Shown: positions 46,291 through 56,866, numbered from the stretch's first letter. The stretch is 64,000 nucleotides of DNA from Pseudomonas abietaniphila (GCF_039697315.1 NZ_CP155619.1:372001-436000), one strand, 5' to 3'. Numbers and translations are program-made. The notes: generated by a model from the letters alone, not told the origin.

Positions 46291-47418
46291 TCAGCGTTGT
46301 TCGATTGGCACGAACGTGCGCTGCTCGACGCCGATGTATTCGGCGCTTGGACGGATGATGCGGTTATTGGCGCGCTGTTCGAACACATGGGACGCCCATC
46401 CCGTCAGGCGCGAGCAGACGAAGATCGGCGTGAACAGCTTGGTCGGAATGCCCATGAAGTGATACGCCGAGGCATGGTAGAAATCGGCGTTGGGAAACAG
46501 CTTCTTCTGCTCCCACATGGTCTTGTCGATGGCTTCGGAGACCGGAAACAGGACCTTGTCGCCTACTTCATCAGCCAGTTTTTTCGACCAGGCTTTGATC
46601 ACCTCGTTGCGCGGATCGTTGTCTTTATAGATCGCGTGGCCGAACCCCATGATCTTGTCCTTGCGCGCCAGCATCGCCAGCGTCCCCTGGGTCGCCTCCT
46701 CAGCCGAAGAAAACTTTTCGATCATGTCCATGGCCGCTTCGTTGGCGCCGCCATGCAACGGACCGCGCAACGTGCCGATGGCGGCCGTGACACACGAAAA
46801 CAGGTCCGACAGGGTCGACGCACAGACCCGCGCGGTGAAGGTCGAGGCGTTGAATTCGTGCTCTGCGTACAGAATCAGCGAGACGTCCATCACCTTGCGG
46901 TGCAGCTCGCTCGGGGCCTTGTCCAGCAGCAGCTTGAGGAAGTGTCCGGCGATGGACACCTCATCGGTCACGCAGTCGATACGCTTGCCGTCGTGGCTGA
47001 AGCGGTACCAGTAACACATGATCGCCGGGAACGCGGCCAGCAGCCGGTCGGTGGAATCGTGTTGCTGATCGAAGCTGGCTTCAGGTTCCAGCGTGCCGAG
47101 CATCGAACAGCCGGTCCGCATCACGTCCATCGGATGGGTGTCGGCGGGAATACGCTCCAGCACTTCTTTCAAGGCTTGCGGCAGATCACGCAGCCCCTGC
47201 AGCTTTTTCAGGTAACCGTCCAGCTGCGCCTGAGTCGGCAGCTCGCCGTACAGCAGCAAGTAGGCCACTTCTTCAAAACGAGCGTCAGCCGCCAGCTCGC
47301 GCACGTCATAACCGCGATAGGTCAGCCCGGCACCGGCCTGGCCAACGGTCGACAGGGCAGTCTGTCCGGCCACCTGGCCACGCAGACCAGCACCACTTAA
47401 TACTTTTGCTTCAGCCAT
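46291..47418 (-). CDS. prpC: 2-methylcitrate synthase
   Basis: This 375-residue citrate-synthase-family enzyme condenses propionyl-CoA with oxaloacetate. Active-site residues lie in GPLHGGANEAAM (His), GFGHAIYK (His) and DFYHASAYHFMG (Asp). ATG 47418 (MAEAKVLSGAG) has GGAG seven bases upstream; a TTG four codons earlier is rejected. It is separated from prpB by about 204 bases holding one REPIN and from acnD by another, unusual for an operon. Confidence 0.96.
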   Translation of the reverse strand: MAEAKVLSGAGLRGQVAGQTALSTVGQAGAGLTYRGYDVRELAADARFEEVAYLLLYGELPTQAQLDGYLKKLQGLRDLPQALKEVLERIPADTHPMDVMRTGCSMLGTLEPEASFDQQHDSTDRLLAAFPAIMCYWYRFSHDGKRIDCVTDEVSIAGHFLKLLLDKAPSELHRKVMDVSLILYAEHEFNASTFTARVCASTLSDLFSCVTAAIGTLRGPLHGGANEAAMDMIEKFSSAEEATQGTLAMLARKDKIMGFGHAIYKDNDPRNEVIKAWSKKLADEVGDKVLFPVSEAIDKTMWEQKKLFPNADFYHASAYHFMGIPTKLFTPIFVCSRLTGWASHVFEQRANNRIIRPSAEYIGVEQRTFVPIEQR

Positions 47419-47497
47419 TGCTGTCTCCAATCTTATAGTTTTCGGAAAATCGGCAATTCATGTCTGCGCTCACCGGATCATCAGAACGACGCAGGTC

Positions 47498-47585
47498 TGT
47501 GGGAGCGAATTCATTCGCGAAACATTCAACAGGCACAGAGATGCACCGCCTCGACGGACGTCTCGCGAATGAATTCGCTCCCACA
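47498..47585. repeat. REPIN, type B, between prpB and prpC
   Basis: TGTGGGAGCGAATTCATTCG at 47498 is the reverse complement of CGAATGAATTCGCTCCCACA at 47566-47585. Each arm carries its own smaller palindrome (GAATTC, CGAAT/ATTCG). The core differs from the type A repeats at 42178, 46182 and 55640. Confidence 0.9.
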
Positions 47586-47622
47586 GTGTTGTAGACGCCC
47601 TTCCAAAAATCAGGGTGAACGC

Positions 47623-48513
47623 TTAGCCCTTCTTCTGCGCAAACAGCGCATCCAGCTTCTGTTCAAACGCGTGGTAATCGATGCGCTCATACAGCTCCAT
47701 ACGGGTCTGCATGGTGTCGACAACGTTCTTTTGCGTGCCATCGCGACGAATCGCCGTGTACACGTTTTCGGCAGCCTTGTTCATCGCACGGAAGGCCGAC
47801 AGCGGATACAGCACCAGAGAAACCTCCGCGGACTTCAGTTCGTCGGTGGTAAACAGCGGCGTCGAGCCAAATTCAGTGATGTTCGCCAGAATCGGCGCCT
47901 TCACGCGCGACGCGAACAGTTTGTACATCTCAAGCTCTGTGATGGCCTCGGGGAAGACCATGTCTGCGCCCGCCTCGATGCATGCGGCCGCGCGGTCCAG
48001 TGCCGACTCCAGACCCTCGACCGCCAGCGCATCGGTCCGCGCCATGATCACGAAACTGTCGTCGGTGCGTGCATCGACCGCCGCCTTGATGCGGTCGACC
48101 ATTTCCTGCTGCGAGACGATTTCCTTGCCCGGACGATGGCCGCAACGCTTGGCGCCCACCTGATCCTCAATGTGCATGGCCGCCGCGCCGAACTTGATCA
48201 TCGACTTCACGGTCCGCGCCACGTTGAACGCCGACGCACCGAACCCCGTGTCTACGTCCACCAGCAATGGCAAATCGCAGACATCGGTGATACGACGCAC
48301 GTCGGTCAACACGTCGTCCAGCCCGGTAATGCCCAGATCAGGCACACCCAGCGAGCCGGCCGCCACACCGCCGCCCGACAGGTAAATCGCCTTGAAGCCG
48401 GCACGTTGGGCCAACAGCGCATGGTTGGCATTGATGGCGCCGACCACTTGCAAAGGATGCTCGCTCGCCACGGCATCACGGAAGCGTTGGCCGGCAGTCG
48501 TTCTTGAAGTCAT
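47623..48513 (-). CDS. prpB: 2-methylisocitrate lyase
   Basis: This is a 296-residue isocitrate-lyase-superfamily enzyme that cleaves 2-methylisocitrate to pyruvate and succinate. Active-site segments are [36 protein letters not shown] (KRCGH catalytic loop) and MARTDA. The start overlaps the stop of the GntR regulator gene by four bases, so the two are translationally coupled. Confidence 0.97.
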   Translation of the reverse strand: MTSRTTAGQRFRDAVASEHPLQVVGAINANHALLAQRAGFKAIYLSGGGVAAGSLGVPDLGITGLDDVLTDVRRITDVCDLPLLVDVDTGFGASAFNVARTVKSMIKFGAAAMHIEDQVGAKRCGHRPGKEIVSQQEMVDRIKAAVDARTDDSFVIMARTDALAVEGLESALDRAAACIEAGADMVFPEAITELEMYKLFASRVKAPILANITEFGSTPLFTTDELKSAEVSLVLYPLSAFRAMNKAAENVYTAIRRDGTQKNVVDTMQTRMELYERIDYHAFEQKLDALFAQKKG

Positions 48514-49232
48514 TGTTCACCTCGGGCAGGAGTGGCTTGATGGTGTTGTTCTTGATAGCGCTGTTCGATGTTGCGTTTCGAGGCGCCGATGTGACGGCGC
48601 ATCAACAGTTCGGCCAACTCCCCGTCGCGGTCGGCGATGGCATCCAGAATGCGGTGATGCTCCGTGAAGGCCTGACGCGGGCGATTGGGCGTGGTGGAAA
48701 ACTGGATGCGGTACATGCGCACAAGCTGGTAGAGCTCGCCGCAGAGCATCTGGGTCAACGTGCTGTTGCGCGCGCCCTGAATGATCCGGTAATGAAAGTC
48801 GAAATCGCCTTCCTGCTGGTAATAGCCCACACCCGCCTGAAACGCCGTATCGCGCTCATGGGTTTCGAGCACACGGCGCAACTCTTCGACTTCCTGAGCC
48901 GTCATCCGCTCGGCAGCGAGCCGACAGGCCATGCCTTCCAGGGATTCGCGAATTTCATAAAGCTCGACGAGTTCGGCATGACTCAGCGAAACCACGCGAG
49001 CGCCTACGTGTGGAACGCGCACCAGCAGGCGCTGGCCTTCGAGGCGATGGATCGCCTCACGCAAGGGCCCGCGACTGATGCCATACGTGCGCGCCAGTTC
49101 GGGCTCGGAAATCTTGCTGCCCGGCGCGATCTCACCCTTGACGATCGCGGCCTGAATGCGCCGGAAGACGTTCTCCGACAAGGTTTCCGAATCGACCTGA
49201 GCAATCGCCGGGGTTTCGATGGAATCCATCAT
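48510..49232 (-). CDS. GntR/FCD regulator of the 2-methylcitrate operon
   Basis: This is a 240-residue FadR-subfamily regulator. The winged helix covers about 15-85 ([36 protein letters not shown]). An FCD ligand domain covers about 95-220, with metal/ligand His residues in FDFHYRII and HHRIL. It is first in the prp operon and overlaps prpB. Two TGTCGACA palindromes flank or overlap its start, pointing to autoregulation. I choose ATG 49232 over GTG 49241 because the latter sits within the AGGTG that would be its own ribosome site. Confidence 0.92.
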   Translation of the reverse strand: MMDSIETPAIAQVDSETLSENVFRRIQAAIVKGEIAPGSKISEPELARTYGISRGPLREAIHRLEGQRLLVRVPHVGARVVSLSHAELVELYEIRESLEGMACRLAAERMTAQEVEELRRVLETHERDTAFQAGVGYYQQEGDFDFHYRIIQGARNSTLTQMLCGELYQLVRMYRIQFSTTPNRPRQAFTEHHRILDAIADRDGELAELLMRRHIGASKRNIEQRYQEQHHQATPARGEQ

Positions 49233-49241
49233 TGTCGACAC
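49230..49241. promoter_or_regulatory. Probable GntR operator overlapping the regulator start
   Basis: ATTGTCGACACC contains the palindrome TGTCGACA, repeating the core of the better site at 49303-49316. It overlaps the start codon of the regulator gene. Confidence 0.55.
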
Positions 49242-49302
49242 CTTTCAATGGAATGCGCCTAAAGCTAGCTAAATACCCCCTACCAGTCAAAGACAAATTT
49301 AG

Positions 49303-49316
49303 GATTGTCGACAATC
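49303..49316. promoter_or_regulatory. Probable prp operator (perfect 14-base palindrome)
   Basis: GATTGTCGACAATC is a perfect palindrome about 71 bases before the GntR-type regulator gene. Its form agrees with operators of FadR-subfamily regulators (TTGTN(x)ACAA type). A second, weaker copy overlaps the regulator start. Confidence 0.75.
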
Positions 49317-49531
49317 GTCTAATAACCTCGGAGCATGAAGCGCTTTCCCACAGGCGCTGTCCATCCAACCCGTCACTGGCGCCATAAAACCTTCATGCTA
49401 GAATGCCGACCGCATCAGCCTGCCTGGTCACGCGACCAGAGACGTCCTTGCTGGACGTGGCTCTAAAGCCAGTCCGAACCCCGAGCTGACGTCAGAACAG
49501 CTCCTCGTTTCCCTTCATCACGCCAGGACCT

Positions 49532-50080
49532 ATGAGCCGCCATTCCCTACTTCTTCTCCTGTGCCTGTTCTTCCTGGGCGTGCTTCACCCGGATTCGAGC
49601 CTGGCGGCCGACAAGACGGTATACGGCCTGAACGAGTACGCAGAACTGGCCGGCATTGACCTTCAGGTGGCGGCAAAACTGGACACGGGCGCTAAAACGG
49701 CGTCGCTCAGTGCGCGCGACATCAAGCGTTTCAAACGCGATGGCGAGTCCTGGGTACGCTTCTACCTGGCCATCGATGATGCCCACGAACACCCCATCGA
49801 ACGCCCTTTGGCGCGAGTCAGCAAAATCAAGCGCCGCGCGGGCGATGTCGATCCCGACGACGAAAAGAAATACACCTCGCGGCCGGTGATCAGTCTCGAT
49901 GTGTGCATGGGCAGGGCTTCACGCACCATCGAAGTGAACTTGACCGACCGAAGTGCATTCCAATACCCGCTTTTGATTGGCTCCGAGGCGCTCAAACACT
50001 TCGACGCGCTGGTCGATCCAAGCCTTAAATATGCAGCGGGCAAACCCGCCTGCGTCACTGATGCTCAAACCGCAGAGTAA
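49532..50080 (+). CDS. Retropepsin-like aspartic protease (formerly 'ATP-dependent zinc protease' family)
   Basis: This 182-residue exported protein has a signal peptide (about 1-26, ending LAA). It has a single retropepsin-like aspartic protease domain whose catalytic motif is DTGAKTAS (D51-G53), with RPVISLDVCMG and YPLLIGSEAL as later strands. Such half-size domains dimerise to form one active site. It is first of three genes found together in many gammaproteobacteria: this protease, an inactive transglutaminase with membrane helices, and an ATP-grasp ligase-like protein. The family has been tied to osmotic or envelope homeostasis; the substrate is unknown. AGGACCT precedes the ATG. Confidence 0.88.
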   Translation: MSRHSLLLLLCLFFLGVLHPDSSLAADKTVYGLNEYAELAGIDLQVAAKLDTGAKTASLSARDIKRFKRDGESWVRFYLAIDDAHEHPIERPLARVSKIKRRAGDVDPDDEKKYTSRPVISLDVCMGRASRTIEVNLTDRSAFQYPLLIGSEALKHFDALVDPSLKYAAGKPACVTDAQTAE

Positions 50081-50084
50081 ACAC

Positions 50085-51635
50085 ATGCGCTCTCTAACCC
50101 TTCATCTGAAAATCCTGATCACAGCCCTGGTGGCACTGGGGACCGCGATCACGGCCTATCAGATATTGGTGCTCGGCATCCCGGTGACCGAAGACGAAAC
50201 AGACGATTTGTGGAACATCGACGCCAAGGTCGAGTTCGTTGCCAACCCGAAAGACTCGGTCAAGGTCCAGATGTACGTACCGCCGCTCTCGCGCGACTAC
50301 ATCAGCCTCAACGAAAGCTTCATCTCCAACAACTACGGTGTGAACGTCAATCGCGCCGACGGCAACCGCAAGGTCACCTGGTCCGCCCGACGCGCCAACG
50401 GCAACCAGACGCTCTACTACCGCCTGGTGCTGACCAAGCGCTACAGCGGCGAAAAATCCAAGGTCAAGGGCCCGATCTTCCGGGACAGCATTGCTGTGGA
50501 GGGCCCGGAAAAAATCGCTGCCGACGCCCTGCTCGCCCCCATCCGCCAGCATTCGGCCGATGTCGAGACGTTCGTCAGCGAAGCCATCCGGCGTGTCAAC
50601 AACCTGAGCGATGACAACGTCAAACTGCTTCTGGCCGGCGACACTTCGGTACAGAACAAGGCCCGCATCACCGAAATCCTGCTGTCCATCGCTCACGTCC
50701 CTGTCGAGAAGGTTCACACCATCCGACTGGTCGCCGACCAGCCGCAGACACCAGAGCTGTGGTTGCGCAGCTTCAATGGTAAGGACTGGCTGTATTTCAA
50801 CCCTGAAACCGGTGAAGCCGGCCTGCCGCAGGACCGCCTCTTGTGGTGGATCGGCGACGACAACCTGATTACGGTCGAAGGAGGCAAGAAAGCGGCGGTC
50901 AGCTTCAGCCTGAACAACAGCGAGATGAATGCCATTCGCCTCGCCAAGCTCACCGACGAAAGCACGGACGCCGACTTCCTCGAATATTCGCTGTACGGCC
51001 TGCCGTTGCAGACCCAGCAGACCTTTATGATCATGGTGATGATCCCGATCGGGGTGCTGGTCATTCTGATCCTGCGCAACCTGATCGGCCTGCAGACCCT
51101 GGGGACGTTCACCCCGGTACTGATCGCACTGGCATTTCGTGAAACCCAACTGGGTTTCGGGATCGTCTTGTTCACGATCATTACCGCACTGGGGCTGTCG
51201 CTGCGCTCTTACCTTGAACACCTCAAGCTGCAAATGCTGCCCAGGTTGTCGGTGGTGCTGACCTTCGTGGTCGTGCTGATCGCCGCCATCAGCCTGTTCA
51301 GCCACAAACTGGGGCTTGAACGCGGCCTGTCGGTGGCCTTGTTCCCGATGGTGATTCTGACCATGACCATCGAACGCCTGTCGATCACATGGGAAGAACG
51401 TGGCGGCAGTCACGCCATGAAAGTCGCCATCGGCACGCTCTTCGCCGCCTCGTTGGCCCACATCATCATGAGTGTCCCGGAATTCATTTATTTCGTGTTC
51501 ACCTTCCCGGCCATTCTCCTGATTCTCGTCGGCTTCATGCTGGCGATGGGTCGCTATCGCGGCTACCGTCTGACCGAACTGGTGCGTTTCAAGGCCTTCC
51601 TCAAGGAAGACGCCGAACGGGAAAACGTCAAATGA
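50085..51635 (+). CDS. Inactive transglutaminase-like / seven-helix membrane protein
   Basis: This is a 516-residue inner-membrane protein. One N-terminal membrane segment (about 8-28) is followed by a periplasmic domain with a degenerate transglutaminase core (LLAGDTSVQNKARITEILLSIAHVPVEKVHTIRL) lacking the Cys-His-Asp triad. About six or seven membrane helices follow from residue 310 on. Its start lies four bases after the protease stop and its end overlaps the ligase-like gene (ATGA). The conserved linkage suggests it connects a periplasmic signal or ligand to the cytosolic partner. Function unknown. Confidence 0.87.
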   Translation: MRSLTLHLKILITALVALGTAITAYQILVLGIPVTEDETDDLWNIDAKVEFVANPKDSVKVQMYVPPLSRDYISLNESFISNNYGVNVNRADGNRKVTWSARRANGNQTLYYRLVLTKRYSGEKSKVKGPIFRDSIAVEGPEKIAADALLAPIRQHSADVETFVSEAIRRVNNLSDDNVKLLLAGDTSVQNKARITEILLSIAHVPVEKVHTIRLVADQPQTPELWLRSFNGKDWLYFNPETGEAGLPQDRLLWWIGDDNLITVEGGKKAAVSFSLNNSEMNAIRLAKLTDESTDADFLEYSLYGLPLQTQQTFMIMVMIPIGVLVILILRNLIGLQTLGTFTPVLIALAFRETQLGFGIVLFTIITALGLSLRSYLEHLKLQMLPRLSVVLTFVVVLIAAISLFSHKLGLERGLSVALFPMVILTMTIERLSITWEERGGSHAMKVAIGTLFAASLAHIIMSVPEFIYFVFTFPAILLILVGFMLAMGRYRGYRLTELVRFKAFLKEDAERENVK

Positions 51636-52603
51636 TCGGCTGGTGGAAAACCTGGAAGGCGCTCGAGGCGAAAGGGATCATGGGCATCAACCGGCGTAAC
51701 GCCGACTACGTGCTCAAGTACAACAAGCGCAGCCTGTACCCGATCGTCGATGACAAGATCATCACCAAGGAACGGGCCATCGCGGCTGGCATTCATGTGC
51801 CTGAAATGTACGGGATCATTTCCACCGAGAAGGAAATCGAGAAGCTCGACGACATCATCGGCGGGCGCAGCGACTTCGTCATCAAGCCCGCGCAGGGTGC
51901 GGGCGGCGACGGCATTCTGGTCATCGCCGACCGGTTTGAAGAGCGCTTTCGCACGATTTCCGGGCGCATCATCAGCCACGAAGAAATCGAGCATCAGATT
52001 TCCAGCATCCTGACCGGGCTGTACTCACTGGGTGGACACCGAGACCGCGCGCTGATCGAGTACCGCGTGACGCCCGACCAGATTTTCAAGAGCATCAGTT
52101 ACGAGGGCGTGCCTGACATCCGGGTGATCGTGCTGATGGGCTACCCGGTCATGGCCATGTTGCGCCTGCCGACCCGCCAGTCCGGGGGCAAAGCCAACCT
52201 GCACCAGGGCGCCATCGGCGTAGGCGTTGACCTGGCCACCGGCCTGACCTTGCGCGGCACCTGGCTGAACAACATCATCAGCAAACACCCGGACACCACC
52301 AACGCCGTGGACGGCGTGCAGTTGCCCAACTGGGACGGATTCATGAAACTGGCCGCCGAATGCTACGAGCTGTGCGGCCTGGGCTACATCGGTGTCGACA
52401 TGGTGCTGGATCAAGACCGCGGACCGCTGATTCTGGAGCTCAACGCCCGTCCGGGCCTGAACATTCAGATCGCCAACGACTGCGGCCTGACGCACCGAAC
52501 AACAGCCGTAGAACAACGACTGGCCGAGCTCGCCGCCGAAGGCAGACACGAGAGCCCGGAAGAACGTGTGAAATTCGTCCAGGAATTGTTCGGACACGTC
52601 TGA
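51632..52603 (+). CDS. RimK-like ATP-grasp protein (alpha-L-glutamate ligase-like)
   Basis: This 323-residue cytosolic ATP-grasp protein resembles RimK and glutathione-synthase-type ligases. Nucleotide-binding segments are DFVIKPAQGAGGDGILVI (Lys and glycine loop) and YIGVDMVLDQDRGPLILELNARPGLNIQIAN (metal-binding Glu and Asn). The N-terminal MGINRRNADYVLKYNKRSLYPIVDDK is characteristic of this subfamily. By family it would join an amino acid, perhaps glutamate, to a peptide or small acceptor; neither substrate is known. It overlaps the membrane-protein gene by four bases. Confidence 0.88.
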   Translation: MIGWWKTWKALEAKGIMGINRRNADYVLKYNKRSLYPIVDDKIITKERAIAAGIHVPEMYGIISTEKEIEKLDDIIGGRSDFVIKPAQGAGGDGILVIADRFEERFRTISGRIISHEEIEHQISSILTGLYSLGGHRDRALIEYRVTPDQIFKSISYEGVPDIRVIVLMGYPVMAMLRLPTRQSGGKANLHQGAIGVGVDLATGLTLRGTWLNNIISKHPDTTNAVDGVQLPNWDGFMKLAAECYELCGLGYIGVDMVLDQDRGPLILELNARPGLNIQIANDCGLTHRTTAVEQRLAELAAEGRHESPEERVKFVQELFGHV

Positions 52604-52714
52604 CTGACCAGCGAGCAAAGCGCCACGACACAGCGCAGACCCGACGCTGCCCCTAGGACTGAACCTCTCGGAGGACTACAATCGCCCTCCGCTGCCACCA
52701 CTGATTTAGCTCGA

Positions 52715-54058
52715 ATGCCAACCTGCTCCGTACACCCGCTTGCCTATCATGTCGACCCGACCGGGTATTTCTCGATCATTCGCCACGCCCCCGGTGCCGT
52801 GTTGCTGGACAGCGGTCGACCCGAAGCTGATCGCGGACGCTTCGACATCCTCAGTGCCTGGCCGGTGGAGACATTGGCGCCGGCGCCCCATGAAAGCGGC
52901 ACGGCCTTCCTGCAGCGATTGCGCGAGCGCCTGGCCCGAATGGGCGAGGCGGATTTACCGGAAGAACACCCGCTGCCCTTTGCCGGCGGACTGATCGGCT
53001 ATCTGGCGTACGATTTCGGTCGGCTGCTCGAACCCCTGCCCTCACAGGCCGTCGACGATCTGCACCTGCCCTCGGCCCGGCTCGGGCTTTATGCCTGGGC
53101 ATTGATCAGCGATCACCAGTCAGGCACCAGCCAACTGGTGTTTCACCCGTCAATCGACGACGAAGCCCGTGAGCGACTGATCGGTCTATTTGAGCAACCA
53201 CCTGCCAGAGACGACACCAGGTTCCAGCTGGCGGGTCCTTTTACCCCTGACATCAACGCCCCGCAGTATCAACAGGCCATCGAGCGTATTCATGCCTACA
53301 TTCACGCAGGCGACTGCTATCAGGTGAATTATGCGCAGCGCTTCCGTGCCGAATACCGGGGAGATCCGTGGGCGGCCTATCAGGCGTTGCGTGTTGCCTG
53401 CCCCACTCCGTTTGCCGGCTATCTCAGCCTGCCCGAGGGGGACGCCGTATTGAGCCTGTCGCCGGAGCGCTTTGTCAGGGTCAGTCAGCGTCAGGTGGAA
53501 ACCCGCCCCATCAAAGGCACCCGCCCACGGGGCAAGGATGCGACTGAAGACGTTGCCTACGCCGCAGAGCTTTTGTCCAGCCCGAAAGACCGCGCCGAAA
53601 ACCTGATGATCGTTGACCTGCTGCGTAACGACCTGGGTCGCACCTGCCGCATCGGCTCGGTAAAGGTGCCCGAATTGTTCAGCCTTGAAAGCTACCCGAA
53701 CGTCCACCACCTGGTCAGCGCCGTGACGGGCGAGTTGGCAATGGGTAAGGACGCGCTGGACCTGATTGGCGGAAGCTTCCCCGGAGGGTCGATTACCGGC
53801 GCGCCGAAAATCCGCTCCATGCAGATCATCGACGAGCTGGAACCCAGCCGTCGGGCGCTGTATTGCGGGTCGTTGTTGTACCTGGACGTGCGCGGCGAGA
53901 TGGACAGCTCCATCGCCATTCGCAGCTTGCTGGCCAAAGACGGCCAGATCGCCTGCTGGGGCGGCGGCGGTATCGTCGCCGACTCGCAGTGGGAAGCCGA
54001 ATACCAGGAAACCTTCACCAAAGTTCGGGTCTTGATGCAGACGCTGGAGGCGCTGTAA
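52715..54058 (+). CDS. pabB: Aminodeoxychorismate synthase component I
   Basis: This 447-residue chorismate-binding enzyme makes 4-amino-4-deoxychorismate for folate synthesis with ammonia from PabA. The PIKGT motif (K267) marks it as PabB rather than anthranilate synthase, which has PIAGT. Other family segments are HAGDCYQVNYAQRF, LRNDLGRTC, GGSFPGGSITGAPK and GGGIVADS. It is cytosolic and transcribed alone, convergent with thrH. The first ATG is used; its ribosome site is weak. Confidence 0.96.
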   Translation: MPTCSVHPLAYHVDPTGYFSIIRHAPGAVLLDSGRPEADRGRFDILSAWPVETLAPAPHESGTAFLQRLRERLARMGEADLPEEHPLPFAGGLIGYLAYDFGRLLEPLPSQAVDDLHLPSARLGLYAWALISDHQSGTSQLVFHPSIDDEARERLIGLFEQPPARDDTRFQLAGPFTPDINAPQYQQAIERIHAYIHAGDCYQVNYAQRFRAEYRGDPWAAYQALRVACPTPFAGYLSLPEGDAVLSLSPERFVRVSQRQVETRPIKGTRPRGKDATEDVAYAAELLSSPKDRAENLMIVDLLRNDLGRTCRIGSVKVPELFSLESYPNVHHLVSAVTGELAMGKDALDLIGGSFPGGSITGAPKIRSMQIIDELEPSRRALYCGSLLYLDVRGEMDSSIAIRSLLAKDGQIACWGGGGIVADSQWEAEYQETFTKVRVLMQTLEAL

Positions 54059-54085
54059 CGCTCAGAACAATGGAAGCCACGCTGC

Positions 54086-54703
54086 TTACAGGCTCAACGC
54101 CCGATTCGATGCCTTGATGAACTCCCTTTTCAGCGCGTCGAACGAATGCACGGCCGGAAACTGGGGAAATTCCCGTATCACATTGTCGGGTGCATGAAAC
54201 AGAATACCGACATCAGCCTCACCGAGCATGGTCGTGTCGTTGTACGAATCCCCCGCTGCGATCACGCGGTAATACAGGCTCTTGAAGGCCAGCACCGACT
54301 GACGCTTCGGATCTTTCTGCCGCAGCTGATAACTGACCACCCGATCGGTTTCATCCGTCACCAGACGGTGGCAAAGCAAGGTCGGGAAACCCAGCTGGCG
54401 CATCAGCGGCTGGGAAAATTCGTAGAAGGTGTCAGAGAGAATGACCACCTGAAACCGTTCGCGCAGCCAGTCGACAAATTCCACGGCGCCCTCCAGCGGC
54501 GACAGCGCGGCAATGACTTCCTGGATGTCTGACAGCTTCAGCCCGTGTTCGTCGAGTATTCGCAGGCGTTGCTTCATCAGCACGTCGTAGTCGGGGATAT
54601 CGCGCGTGGTCGCGCGGAGCGACTCGATACCGGTTTTTTCCGCGAATGCGATCCAGATTTCCGGGACCAGCACACCTTCCAGGTCAAGACAGGCAATTTC
54701 CAC
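54086..54703 (-). CDS. thrH: Phosphoserine phosphatase / homoserine phosphotransferase ThrH
   Basis: This is a 205-residue HAD phosphatase. The nucleophile motif is DLEG (D7) rather than DxDG, as in ThrH of Pseudomonas. ILSDTF (motif II), the Lys in RQKDPKRQ, and [12 protein letters not shown] (motif IV) complete the site. ThrH can dephosphorylate phosphoserine or move the phosphate to homoserine, joining serine and threonine pathways. The start is GTG, with AAGGAG six bases before it. Confidence 0.94.
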   Translation of the reverse strand: MEIACLDLEGVLVPEIWIAFAEKTGIESLRATTRDIPDYDVLMKQRLRILDEHGLKLSDIQEVIAALSPLEGAVEFVDWLRERFQVVILSDTFYEFSQPLMRQLGFPTLLCHRLVTDETDRVVSYQLRQKDPKRQSVLAFKSLYYRVIAAGDSYNDTTMLGEADVGILFHAPDNVIREFPQFPAVHSFDALKREFIKASNRALSL

Positions 54704-54891
54704 AAACCACTCCTTGTGTGTTTATTCATGCGACGTCAGGGAAGCAGCACTCTAACCAGCTCGGCGGGCATCGCGCAAACTCAGGTTTCAGGCAAATCGC
54801 CGAAGGTTTTTGTTACCATCTGCGCCATTACGAGCGCTCAAGCGCCGCATTAAGAGCGCCTACGCGCCGCCACCGATTAGGAAGCCGCCTG

Positions 54892-55626
54892 ATGAGCCAT
54901 CCCTTCGACGTCGCCGAGATTGCCGCGACCTACGCTAACAAGTCCGCCCAGGACATTTTGAAGTTCGCCTTCCAGCACTTCGGCGACGAGCTGTGGATTT
55001 CCTTCAGCGGCGCCGAAGACGTGGTGCTGGTGGACATGGCCTGGAAGATCAACAAAAACGTCAAGGTCTTCAGCCTCGACACCGGCCGTCTGCATCCGGA
55101 AACCTACCGCTTCATCGATCAGGTCCGCGAGCACTACAAGATCGCCATCGATATCGTTTCACCTGACCGTGAAAAGCTTGAGCCTTTCGTCAAGGAAAAG
55201 GGACTGTTCAGCTTTTACAAGGACGGCCATGGTGAGTGCTGCGGCGTGCGCAAGATTGAACCGCTGCGCCGCAAACTCACCGACGTGAAGGCTTGGGCGA
55301 CTGGCCAGCGCCGTGATCAGAGTCCGAGCACTCGCAACAGCGTGGCCGTGGTGGAAATCGACAGCGCGTTTTCGACGCCAGAGCGCCCGCTGTACAAATT
55401 CAACTCACTGGCGCAGATGAGCAGCGAAGACGTCTGGAATTACATCCGCATGCTCGAACTGCCCTACAACAGTTTGCACGAGCGCGGCTTCATCAGCATT
55501 GGCTGCGAACCTTGCACACGCCCTGTCCTGCCGAATCAGCACGAGCGCGAAGGCCGTTGGTGGTGGGAAGAGGCGACGCAGAAGGAATGCGGGCTGCATT
55601 CGGGGAATTTGATCACTAAAGCTTGA
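54892..55626 (+). CDS. cysH: APS/PAPS reductase
   Basis: This 244-residue enzyme reduces activated sulfate to sulfite in cysteine synthesis. It has the [14 protein letters not shown]-loop-like site. Cysteine pairs C116-C117 and C205/C208 would bind a 4Fe-4S cluster, which indicates use of APS as in other pseudomonads rather than PAPS. The catalytic Cys233 is in KECGLH. I start at [10 protein letters not shown] (ATG 54892). Its regulator gene cysB is convergent downstream, with a REPIN between them. Confidence 0.95.
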   Translation: MSHPFDVAEIAATYANKSAQDILKFAFQHFGDELWISFSGAEDVVLVDMAWKINKNVKVFSLDTGRLHPETYRFIDQVREHYKIAIDIVSPDREKLEPFVKEKGLFSFYKDGHGECCGVRKIEPLRRKLTDVKAWATGQRRDQSPSTRNSVAVVEIDSAFSTPERPLYKFNSLAQMSSEDVWNYIRMLELPYNSLHERGFISIGCEPCTRPVLPNQHEREGRWWWEEATQKECGLHSGNLITKA

Positions 55627-55639
55627 TGGCCGCCGAACC

Positions 55640-55726
55640 GTAGGAGCGCGCGTGCCCGCGATAGCGGTATTTCAGTCACAGATGCAATGCCATGGCTGAA
55701 AAATCGCGGGCAAGCGCGCTCCTACG
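55640..55726. repeat. REPIN, type A, between cysH and cysB
   Basis: GTAGGAGCGCGCGTGCCCGC at the left is answered by GCGGGCAAGCGCGCTCCTAC at the right (one mismatch). The spacer holds an inner stem (TTTCAGTCACAG / CATGGCTGAAA-like). It lies between convergent genes. Confidence 0.9.
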
Positions 55727-55738
55727 CGTCAGTGCCTG

Positions 55739-56722
<984 letters not shown>

Positions 56723-56866
56723 TCAAAGCCGGAAGACGCCGCAGGCATCAGCGACGGTATATAACTGGATTAATGGTCAGGAAGGCAAAGATAGAACTTT
56801 TTATCACTTTTAAGCGGTAATGGCACGCTGCTTTTTTCGCGGCCCATGCGTTTCCCCTGATAACAC

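Noticed and set aside
47498..47585. Possible CRISPR or tandem repeat unit
   Set aside because: Only two inverted arms are present, with no array and no cas genes; the arrangement is that of a REPIN.
50085..51635. Active transglutaminase or protease
   Set aside because: The Cys-His-Asp triad is not visible in the transglutaminase-like core, so an enzymatic call is not supported.
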